Source: Caryophanales bacterium UBA1624 (lineage in GTDB: Bacteria > Bacillota_I > Bacilli_A > RFN20 > CAG-826). From it: a stretch of DNA of 22,077 bases. Positions 15,834 to 22,077 of this stretch are shown piece by piece. The first letter of the stretch is position 1; every line of letters starts with the position of its first letter. The notes beneath the pieces were generated by a model, which was given only the letters and a program-made list of their open reading frames with translations, ran no database searches and was not told the origin of the DNA. The stretch is from positions 5,105 through 27,181 of the forward strand of contig DCMK01000006.1 in the NCBI GenBank assembly GCA_002321395.1. Direction: 5' to 3'. Made by a program: the position numbers and the translations under genes.

Positions 15834-16532
15834 ATGTTGGAAATCAAAAATCTAAGCAAATCCTTCGGCAAAAAGCGCGTTCTGGAAGGTTTATCATTTT
15901 CTCTTCAGCCCGGTAAAATCTATGGTTTAGTCGGGGTGAACGGAGCAGGCAAATCAACCTTGATGAAAATCATGGTGGGGTTGGTTTTCCCCAATGAAGG
16001 AGAGGTTCTTCTCGATGGCAAGCCTCTGCTCGAATCCTCTTGCCCGGTCGGCTTCACCATCGAGGAGCCTTGCTTTTACCCGAATCTCAGCGGCAAGGAT
16101 AATTTGCTTTTGATTGCAGAGCTTTGCGGGGGCAAAGCGAAGGAAAGAGTTGATCGTGCCCTTTCGGAAGTCGGTCTTTCCCAAAGGGGGAAGGATGCTT
16201 ATAAAACCTATTCCCTTGGCATGAAGCAACGGCTGTATTTCGCCCTTTCTTTGTTGAACGATCCCCGCGTTTTGATTCTCGATGAGCCTTTTAGCGGAGT
16301 CGATCCTCTTACGACTGTCGCCTTTGAAAAGATTTTGAAGGACTGCGCAGAGAAAGGCGCTTACATTTTGGTTTCCTCCCACGACATTCGCGAACTCCAG
16401 TATTTAGCGGATGGAGCTTTCATCATGAAAGATGGGAAAATCGTCTATGAAACCGAAAACGCCAAGAGCGAAAACCTATTCCAAGAATTTCTCCGCTGCG
16501 AAGGCGGGGAGGAGAGGCTGACGCTTCCATGA
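15834..16532 (+). CDS. ABC-2 type transporter ATP-binding protein
   Basis: A 232-residue ATPase of the BcrA/DrrA-like export class. Walker A is GVNGAGKST (34-42); the Q-loop position reads FTIEEPCFYPNLSG (74-87), the IEEP form usual in bacteriocin and antibiotic resistance ATPases; the signature is YSLGMKQR (126-133); Walker B is VLILDEP (146-152), and the switch His is in SSHD (His183). It energises the two permeases that follow. Its ATG follows directly after the secreted protein gene, and its stop overlaps the next gene by ATGA. The substrate cannot be read from the sequence. Confidence 0.93.
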   Translation: MLEIKNLSKSFGKKRVLEGLSFSLQPGKIYGLVGVNGAGKSTLMKIMVGLVFPNEGEVLLDGKPLLESSCPVGFTIEEPCFYPNLSGKDNLLLIAELCGGKAKERVDRALSEVGLSQRGKDAYKTYSLGMKQRLYFALSLLNDPRVLILDEPFSGVDPLTTVAFEKILKDCAEKGAYILVSSHDIRELQYLADGAFIMKDGKIVYETENAKSENLFQEFLRCEGGEERLTLP

Positions 16533-17500
16533 GGGAAGTTTGGCGATATAAATGGGCGCTTGTGAAAGAAAATAAGAGATATGTCATCCTTCTTTTTTGC
16601 GTCTTCTTCTTATCTTTTGTTCTGGCGGCCGGTTTGTTTTTGTCTCTTCCCGCGAAGCCTTTGTCGCTCAATGAGGAGCAAATCGCTTCCTCCGTTTCAT
16701 CTTGCAACGCCTCTTTGGAAGATTTAGCCCAAAAGAAAGCGGCAGGAAACATTACCGATGAAGTTTGCCGCCGCCTCAGCGCTCAATACTCCTTTTATCT
16801 TTCCAAAGGAAAGTACCCTGGGCAGTTTTTATCTTTGTCCACCCCTGTGTTGGGGAAAGAATTCGCTTCGACAGCGCTTTTCCTTCAAAAAACGATTTTG
16901 GTCCCTTTGTCTTTTCTTTGGGGGTGCTTGGTCGGCTCGTTCCTTTTCGCAACGGACTTTTCCAGCGGGAGAATCAAAAATCTTTTCTGCTTGAATCGGA
17001 CCAGGGAGAAGCAATTCAATGCTTTCTTTGGCTTGGGGCTTCTTCTTTCTTTTGCCCCAGCTCTCCTACTGCAATTGGCCCTTTTCTTTTCGTCCAGCCC
17101 CCTATGGGGAGAAGAAATCACCCATTGGTGGAATTGCGACTTCTATTCCCAAACCGCGTTTTCCTATTCCCTTTCCTTTTTTCTGAGCGTTCCCCTTTTG
17201 GCTCTATTCGGAATGCTCTTCTCCGCTTATTTAGGCTCTTCGGCGAGAAGCGTTTTCGCCTCTATTTTCTTTCCCGTTGCCCTTTATGTTGCTTCGTTTT
17301 TCTTTGCCGCGATTTTGTCTTCCGATGCGCCGAAAGGGTTTTCCGAGATTATCCCATGCTACGTTCCTTTGGGCGGCTTTGCCTGGAGCGCAGAAGCGGG
17401 GCAAACCTTTGGCTATTGGATTCATGCCGGTGCAATGCTGGCCGCCGATGGACTGCTGTTTTTTGCATGGAGGAGGCACTATGTCCGCGCCGACTTATAA
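16529..17500 (+). CDS. ABC-2 type transporter permease
   Basis: A 323-residue membrane protein with about six helices: 19-40, 122-141, 165-187, 212-234, 242-263 and 297-314. Between the first two is a soluble, probably extracytoplasmic, segment of some 80 residues (41-121). FATDFSSGRIKNLFCLNRTR (140-159) is the cytosolic segment after helix 2 that is typical of ABC-2 permeases, which contacts the ATPase. It overlaps the ATPase gene by ATGA, and the second permease by 20 bases. Confidence 0.88.
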   Translation: MREVWRYKWALVKENKRYVILLFCVFFLSFVLAAGLFLSLPAKPLSLNEEQIASSVSSCNASLEDLAQKKAAGNITDEVCRRLSAQYSFYLSKGKYPGQFLSLSTPVLGKEFASTALFLQKTILVPLSFLWGCLVGSFLFATDFSSGRIKNLFCLNRTREKQFNAFFGLGLLLSFAPALLLQLALFFSSSPLWGEEITHWWNCDFYSQTAFSYSLSFFLSVPLLALFGMLFSAYLGSSARSVFASIFFPVALYVASFFFAAILSSDAPKGFSEIIPCYVPLGGFAWSAEAGQTFGYWIHAGAMLAADGLLFFAWRRHYVRADL

Positions 17501-18431
17501 GAAGGCTCGCTTGCCTCGATTGAGGGTTGCTTTGTTTTGCTTTCGCCGCTTTTTATGGGACCCGTCGGCCTTGTTTTTGTTCTTTTTCTTCCTCTTTTTC
17601 CTGGGCCTGCTTCTTTTCTTGCTGGTTTCTTACCCAAAGCCAAACGGCCCGTCTTCTCCTCTGGATTCCGCCCTTCTTGTCGCGAAACTGGGTTCTTTGA
17701 AAGACTTGCCGGGAAACGAAGTCGAAAAAGGGTATTGCGAATATCTTTTATCACGGCCCATTTCCACGCGGGAATATGCTCTTTTCGGCTGCGATGGTCT
17801 TTTCAACGAAAGGCTTTTGACCCAAGAAACTTGGGCGCGTTACCTTGGCTATTTGCCGTCCTTCCTATTCCCTTTTTTCGCTCTATCCTCCTTCTTCCTT
17901 TTTGGAGGGAAGAATGGAAAGGAAGACGAGAAGAACTTATGGGAAGCGCGGATCGACCCTAAAAAAGTTGGGCAAGGAAAAACCCTGTATTTCAGCCTTT
18001 CCTCTTTGGCTGCGTTTTTGCTCTTCTCCCTTCTATCCCTCTTGTTCCCAGAAAAGGAATTCGCTTTGATTTGGGACGGATCTCAGTGGGAGCTTTTGGC
18101 CACCAAAGCTTTGTTTTGGAGGGCCTATCTAGATTGCTTCCTCCATTCGTTAGTCCTTTCCTCCTTTGCCTATTTCTTGGCCCCTTTATTCCGAAAGGCT
18201 TTGGATTTTTCCTTGCTTTCTGTTTCCTTCTTCTTCGCCTCTGCCACATTCGCCTTCTTTTCGTCCTCTTTTTCGATTCCCTTTTCTCCTTTCTTGCCTT
18301 TCTTAGACGGGGCCTTTTCTAGCTATGGGGACTTAGGGGCATCATTTTACCGGCTCTTCGCCCCGCTGATCGTCTCTTCCCTTCTTCTTTTCCTAGGAGC
18401 AAAGAAAAGAAACGCCCTTCCCCGACGATGA
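17481..18431 (+). CDS. ABC-2 type transporter permease, second subunit
   Basis: A 316-residue membrane protein laid out like its upstream neighbour: helix 29-49, an outer segment of about 70 residues, then helices near 123-142, 169-189, 211-234, 242-262 and 289-305. The segment FGGKNGKEDEKNLWEARIDP (141-160) occupies the place of the ATPase-contacting loop but lacks the clear FSSGT-type motif. The start ATG 17481 has GGAGGAGG at 17469-17476; longer in-frame readings to 17277 lie inside the first permease. The two would form a heterodimer (inference). Phe and Leu content is very high. Confidence 0.82.
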   Translation: MSAPTYKKARLPRLRVALFCFRRFLWDPSALFLFFFFLFFLGLLLFLLVSYPKPNGPSSPLDSALLVAKLGSLKDLPGNEVEKGYCEYLLSRPISTREYALFGCDGLFNERLLTQETWARYLGYLPSFLFPFFALSSFFLFGGKNGKEDEKNLWEARIDPKKVGQGKTLYFSLSSLAAFLLFSLLSLLFPEKEFALIWDGSQWELLATKALFWRAYLDCFLHSLVLSSFAYFLAPLFRKALDFSLLSVSFFFASATFAFFSSSFSIPFSPFLPFLDGAFSSYGDLGASFYRLFAPLIVSSLLLFLGAKKRNALPRR

Positions 18432-18502
18432 ATAGACCCGTAAGCCGGAACGTCACCCCCGCTTTTTGCAAAAAGAAAGCCTTTTCAGGGTATGAAGCTC
18501 TT

Positions 18503-18518
18503 TACGCGCGTATATAAT
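18503..18518 (+). promoter_or_regulatory. Promoter of the sugar ABC operon with a palindrome
   Basis: A perfect TATAAT at 18513-18518 lies 23 nt before the ATG at 18542. It is preceded at once by the ten-base palindrome TACGCGCGTA (18503-18512), which could be an operator or chance. No strong -35 box is seen. A further self-complementary stretch CTTTTTGCAAAAAG is at 18462-18475, after the last gene of the previous operon. Confidence 0.5.
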
Positions 18519-18541
18519 GGGGCGTAAACCTCAGGGCAATT

Positions 18542-19972
18542 ATGGAAATCAAACTCGTAGGCTTGACGAAGACCTTCCCCGGGAACCCGAAGAAACGCAC
18601 TCCCCCCACGACCGCGGTGGACCATCTCACTTTCACGGTGAAAGACGGGGAGCTTTTAGGGCTTCTAGGCCCCTCCGGATGCGGGAAATCCACGACCCTT
18701 TACATGCTCGCGGGGCTCAAAGAGCCCACTTTGGGGCAAATCTATTTCGGGGACAAGGAAGTCACCTTCCTCCCGCCGGAGAAGCGGGGGATCGGCTTGG
18801 TCTTCCAAAACTACGCGCTTTACCCCCATATGACGGTCTATAAGAACATCCAGTTCCCTTTGACCAACCTAAAAGTCGAGGAGAACGAGAAGGATTACCT
18901 CTATTTGAAGGAAGCCTCCCGCGCCTCCTTCTTCGGAAAGGAAAAGGAAATCGGAGAGTTTTTGTTTTCTTTCCAAAAGCAGGGGAAAGAAGCGGGGGAG
19001 GAGGAACTCGCCAACCGCTTTTCCGTTTCCCTTTCTCTTGCGAAAGAGGCTTTTTTGCTTTGGAAGAGAGGCCTGAGCTTCAAGGATGCCGAGAAAGAGG
19101 CTTCCGCCAAGGCGGAAGAGCAAAGGAAAAAGGCTGAGTCCAAGGGGCTTTCCTTAAACGGGGCGGGGGAGATCCTCCGCGACGGCAAGACCCGATTGAT
19201 CCACCGGAACCTGTCCCTGGACGAAGAAGACGCCCTCGTTCGGGAAGCCGCCAAGCTCGTCCAGATCTCCGACTTGCTCGACCGCAAGCCCAGCGAGCTC
19301 TCCGGCGGCCAGCAGCAGAGGGTCGCCATCGCCCGCGCTTTGGTGAAGAAACCCAAGGTTCTGCTCCTCGACGAGCCCCTTTCCAACCTCGACGCGCGTT
19401 TGCGCCTGCAGACCCGCGAGGAGATCCGCCGCATCCAGCAGCAGATTGGCATCACCACCGTCTTCGTCACCCACGACCAAGAGGAGGCCATGTCGATCTG
19501 CGATGAGATTTTGGTCATGGACCATGGGAAAATGGTCCAGCTCGACCGCCCGCAGGAAATCTACCGCAACCCGAATTGCCTCTTCGCCGCGAAGTTCCTC
19601 GGCAATCCGCCCATCAATGTCTTCCGCGCCCGCTTGGAGAAGGGGAAGCTGATGCTTGGAAAGGAGAAGATCCTCGACGTCGATCCCTCTTTGCCCGATC
19701 AAGACGTCCATTTGGCCATCCGTCCCGAGGGTTTCTTGCTTTTGGACGAAGCCAAAGAGGAGGACAAGGTTTTGACCCTCCAAGTCAATCAGGTCCTCAC
19801 CCAAGGGCGCGACCTCTGCCTATATTGCTCCCATCCCCAAATGGAAGGGGAGAAGATCAAACTCGTCGTCGACAGCGACCTCCGCGTTGAGCCCGGGACG
19901 ATCAAATTCGCCCTTCGGCGGAGCAAAATCTACCTTTTCTCCGCCTCCGATGGAAAGAGGATCCGCTTCTAA
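18542..19972 (+). CDS. Carbohydrate ABC transporter ATPase (MsmX/UgpC type) with large insertion
   Basis: A 476-residue ATPase of the MalK/MsmX/UgpC family, which powers sugar importers; family members are about 365 residues. Walker A GPSGCGKST is at 43-51, Q-loop Gln89 in VFQN, signature LSGGQQQR 253-260, Walker B VLLLDEP 273-279, D-loop SNLD 281-284, switch His311 and a C-terminal OB/TOBE region from about 385. Between KNIQFPL (101-107) and the helix before LSGGQ lie about 115 extra residues (112-228), charged and helical, rich in Lys and Glu (KEIGEFLFSF, AEKEASAKAEEQRKKAES). They fall in the helical subdomain that contacts the permeases. The base content of the insertion is not unlike the rest. 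The permease genes follow at once. Confidence 0.93.
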   Translation: MEIKLVGLTKTFPGNPKKRTPPTTAVDHLTFTVKDGELLGLLGPSGCGKSTTLYMLAGLKEPTLGQIYFGDKEVTFLPPEKRGIGLVFQNYALYPHMTVYKNIQFPLTNLKVEENEKDYLYLKEASRASFFGKEKEIGEFLFSFQKQGKEAGEEELANRFSVSLSLAKEAFLLWKRGLSFKDAEKEASAKAEEQRKKAESKGLSLNGAGEILRDGKTRLIHRNLSLDEEDALVREAAKLVQISDLLDRKPSELSGGQQQRVAIARALVKKPKVLLLDEPLSNLDARLRLQTREEIRRIQQQIGITTVFVTHDQEEAMSICDEILVMDHGKMVQLDRPQEIYRNPNCLFAAKFLGNPPINVFRARLEKGKLMLGKEKILDVDPSLPDQDVHLAIRPEGFLLLDEAKEEDKVLTLQVNQVLTQGRDLCLYCSHPQMEGEKIKLVVDSDLRVEPGTIKFALRRSKIYLFSASDGKRIRF

Positions 19973-19975
19973 GCT

Positions 19976-20923
19976 ATGGACGAAGAAAGAAACAACTGGA
20001 AAGCTTGGCTGTATCTGGCGCCCGTCCTTTTGCTGATGGCCGTTTTCACCTTCTATCCGATCCTGAATACACTAGTCGTCTCCTTCCTGAAAGACTACGA
20101 CTCCACCAAAGGCACCAGCACCGGCTTCTCCTTCTTCAACTACGGCTATGTCCTCGGAATCGTGGCCAACAACGACGCCGGAATCGTCAACAACGATTTC
20201 TTCTCTTGGAACAGCCCATCGGCCTTCTCCAACACGATGTTCATCACCTTCGTCACCGTCCCCATCTCCGTTTTGATCGCGCTCGCCTTGGCCTTGGGCA
20301 TCCATTCCATCAAGCCCCTCAAGAAATTCTTCCAAACCGTCTTCTTCATGCCCTACGTCACCAACGTCATCGCCATCGGCATGGTCTTCGGCGTGCTTTT
20401 CGGAAACCATGGGGCCGTCAATGCGATCTTCCATCTGGACGTCCCTTGGCTGGATGCCTCCTCCGCCAGCTGGGGGAGCTGCATGTTCGTCCTTTGCCTC
20501 TATATCATCTGGACCGCTTTGCCGTACAAGGTTTTGATTTTCCTTTCCGGGCTTGAGGGCATCGACCAGCAGTACTACGACGCCGCCCGCGTCGATGGGG
20601 CCTCCAAAGCCAAAGCCAACCTCAAAATCACGATCCCCTTGCTGTCCCCGCAGATCCTCTATATCTCCGTCACCTCCTTCATCACGGCCTTCAAAGAGTA
20701 TTCCTCCATCGTCGGCTTGCTCGGGAGGAGCTATTCCAGCGACGCCAACACCCACGATCTCTACACGATCGTCTATTACATCATGGATGCCATGAACGGG
20801 GAGATGGGGGCCTCCAACAAAGTCAGCCAATTCGCCTCCGCCGCCGCGGTCATCCTCTTCGTCATCATTCTGATCTTCACCCTCATCGAGCTGAAGATCT
20901 CGCAAAAGAAGGTGGTGTATTGA
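19976..20923 (+). CDS. Carbohydrate ABC transporter permease, MalF/UgpA type
   Basis: A 315-residue inner membrane subunit of a CUT1 sugar importer. The first helix is at about 11-35, with further helices near 88-110, 120-143, 168-190, 226-245 and 285-306. The EAA loop, which docks on the ATPase, is YYDAARVDGASKAKANLKIT (200-219) followed by IPLLSP. An outer loop rich in Asn and Gly (41-85) lies after helix 1. The start ATG 19976 is three bases after the ATPase stop; its ribosome binding site (AAAGAGG at 19954-19960) is rather far away. Confidence 0.94.
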   Translation: MDEERNNWKAWLYLAPVLLLMAVFTFYPILNTLVVSFLKDYDSTKGTSTGFSFFNYGYVLGIVANNDAGIVNNDFFSWNSPSAFSNTMFITFVTVPISVLIALALALGIHSIKPLKKFFQTVFFMPYVTNVIAIGMVFGVLFGNHGAVNAIFHLDVPWLDASSASWGSCMFVLCLYIIWTALPYKVLIFLSGLEGIDQQYYDAARVDGASKAKANLKITIPLLSPQILYISVTSFITAFKEYSSIVGLLGRSYSSDANTHDLYTIVYYIMDAMNGEMGASNKVSQFASAAAVILFVIILIFTLIELKISQKKVVY

Positions 20924-20924
20924 T

Positions 20925-21887
20925 ATGAAACCCTCGACGATCACCACCAAATTGGTCCTTGTCCCTTCCTTCTCCAAAGGCGGAGACACCATCAAAGAAG
21001 GCAAGAGGGACCGAGTGAAGCGCATCCTCTCCGCCGCTTTGGTTTACCTATTCCTTTCCTTGATGGCCTTGCTCTGCCTTTTCCCTTTCTATTACATGAT
21101 CGCCGCCTCGTTCATGAGCTATGAAGAGGCCACGAACGGCTCCCTCTTCGCCTCCTTCGCCACCATGGGGGAGAACTTCATCAACAACTACACCCAAACG
21201 ATCGCCCGCCTCAACTTCCTCTCCCACGTCGGGACGACCCTCCTGGTGGCTATGACCACGACCCTTTTCCAACTGCTCACCACCATCTTGGCTTCCTTCG
21301 CCTTCGCTAAGCTGCACTTCAAAGGCAGGGACATCCTTTTCGTCCTGTTCCTAGCCACCATGATGATCCCCGGGGAGATGCTCGCGATCACGAACTACTC
21401 CACCTTCTCGAGCTTGGACCTCATCTCCCAAAACCAGAATTACCTCCAAGCCGTCCTCACCATGGTGCTCCCTTTGATCGCTTCGGTCTTCTACATCTTC
21501 CTGCTCCGCCAGAACTTCAAGCAGATCCCCAATGAGCTCTACCTCGCCGCCAAAGTCGATGGGAAAAGCGACTGGTCCTACCTATGGAAAGTCCTCGTCC
21601 CCATCGCCATGCCGACCCTCATCACCATCACGATCCTTTCCTTCATCTCCTCCTGGAACTCCTACGTCTGGCCCTCCCTTTCCGTCTATAACGACGATTA
21701 CAACGTGATCTCCGTGATCATCCGCGGGAACGCGCTGCAGATCCAAGGGCCCTCCGGGGAGATGGTCACCAACCCCGCCTGGCAGATGACCGCCGCCGTG
21801 TTGACGGTTCTGCCGATCTTGATTTTGTTTATCGCCTTCCGCAAATACATCATGTCCGGAACAGGACGTTCCGGCATTAAAGGTTAG
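20925..21887 (+). CDS. Carbohydrate ABC transporter permease, MalG/UgpE type
   Basis: The second CUT1 permease, 320 residues. A basic cytosolic N-terminus (to about 33) precedes helix 1 (35-60). The EAA loop is ELYLAAKVDGKSDWSYLWKV (204-223), followed by LVPIAMP. It ends in FRKYIMSGTGRSGIKG, the usual cytosolic MalG-type tail. It starts one base after the MalF-type stop, with a GGTGG element before it. With the preceding gene it would form the membrane channel; the sugar is unknown. Confidence 0.94.
   Translation: MKPSTITTKLVLVPSFSKGGDTIKEGKRDRVKRILSAALVYLFLSLMALLCLFPFYYMIAASFMSYEEATNGSLFASFATMGENFINNYTQTIARLNFLSHVGTTLLVAMTTTLFQLLTTILASFAFAKLHFKGRDILFVLFLATMMIPGEMLAITNYSTFSSLDLISQNQNYLQAVLTMVLPLIASVFYIFLLRQNFKQIPNELYLAAKVDGKSDWSYLWKVLVPIAMPTLITITILSFISSWNSYVWPSLSVYNDDYNVISVIIRGNALQIQGPSGEMVTNPAWQMTAAVLTVLPILILFIAFRKYIMSGTGRSGIKG
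21856..21874 (+). other. Hairpin at the end of the MalG-type gene
   Basis: CCGGAAC (21856-21862) and GTTCCGG (21868-21874) form a seven-pair GC-rich stem with the loop AGGAC, inside the last codons of the permease gene. No T run follows, so it is not a typical terminator. It might affect mRNA stability or reading into the binding-protein gene. Confidence 0.4.
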
Positions 21888-21894
21888 CGGATTG

Positions 21895-21903
21895 TGATAA
21901 AAT
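21895..21903 (+). promoter_or_regulatory. Internal extended -10 promoter before the lipoprotein gene
   Basis: TGATAAAAT is an extended -10 element (TGn plus TAAAAT at 21898-21903), 41 nt before the ATG at 21945. No clear -35 box is seen. GAAAGGAG (21925-21932) is the likely ribosome binding site. A separate promoter would allow more binding protein than permease. Confidence 0.45.
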
Positions 21904-21944
21904 GAAAGACGTTGTTGAATGAGTGAAAGGAGAACTTAGGATTC

Positions 21945-22077
21945 ATGAAATTCACCAAACACGCTTCCGCTTTATGCCTCGCCTTCATCGCGGCCTCCGC
22001 TTTGACCGCCTGTGGCAACGATTCCGGCAACAGCCACTCCGACCTTCCGACTTATAACGGCGGCGAAGTGACCGTCT
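21945..22077 (+). CDS. Lipoprotein, probably the sugar-binding protein (5' end only)
   Basis: The first 44 codons of a gene that runs off the right edge. MKFTKHAS, a hydrophobic core ALCLAFIAASA and the lipobox LTAC with Cys23 make a clear lipoprotein signal peptide; a Ser/Asn/Gly linker follows (GNDSGNSHSD). After the two CUT1 permeases the most likely role is the membrane-anchored substrate-binding protein of the importer. That rests on position; the binding domain is outside the window. Confidence 0.8.
   Translation, partial: MKFTKHASALCLAFIAASALTACGNDSGNSHSDLPTYNGGEVTV

Noticed and set aside
17277..17480. N-terminal extension of the second ABC-2 permease
   Set aside because: It lies in the first permease gene; GGAGGAGG before ATG 17481 fixes the start.
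1..22077. CRISPR arrays, tRNA or rRNA genes, insertion sequences
   Set aside because: I saw no regularly spaced repeats, no cloverleaf-like sequences and no transposase or integrase; the AT-rich island has no visible direct repeats or attachment site at its ends.

Overview
The window looks like a chromosomal segment of an uncultured, fairly GC-rich member of the Firmicutes/Bacilli, perhaps a gut lineage near Erysipelotrichales or the Mollicutes-related orders. The reasons are the Firmicutes-type order priA - rsmB-like - rlmN - PP2C phosphatase - Ser/Thr kinase - rpe facing rpmB, a glgC-glgD-glgA operon with the Firmicutes GlgD, AGGAGG-type ribosome binding sites, and the standard code (TGG for Trp, TGA as stop). 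The taxonomic placement is inference; no 16S rRNA gene is present.

Layout. 1-6931 (+): the 3' end of priA, a small acidic DUF1904-like protein with its own extended -10 promoter, a degenerate RsmB-like protein, rlmN, a PP2C phosphatase, a soluble Ser/Thr kinase, rpe and a six-helix membrane protein. From the RsmB-like gene onward they are tightly packed, mostly with ATGA or other overlaps. A bidirectional terminator separates this block from rpmB (-). 7549-11236 (+): glgC-glgD-glgA, ADP-glucose and glycogen synthesis, ending in a perfect hairpin terminator shared with a convergent flavin reductase-like gene (-). 12299-14707 (+): leuS, divergent from the flavin gene and starting 8 nt after a perfect -10 box. 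14708-18431 (+): an AT-richer accessory island holding a secreted protein of unknown function fused transcriptionally to a three-gene ABC-2 type transporter (ATPase plus two unlike permeases). 18542-22077 (+): a carbohydrate ABC importer with an MsmX/UgpC-type ATPase carrying a large insertion, MalF- and MalG-type permeases, and the first codons of a lipoprotein that is probably the sugar-binding protein.

How they work together. The first block joins genome maintenance (PriA), rRNA/tRNA modification (RlmN), reversible Ser/Thr phosphorylation (phosphatase and kinase, overlapping) and the pentose phosphate pathway (Rpe). The glg operon would store carbon that the downstream importer could bring in as oligosaccharide; that link is inference from proximity.

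The most unusual items are the RsmB paralogue sitting in the rsmB position but lacking both catalytic cysteines and the SAM-binding motif, the secreted-protein/ABC-2 island, the ~115-residue insertion in the sugar ABC ATPase, the kinase without membrane or PASTA regions, and the apparently leaderless starts of leuS and glgC.
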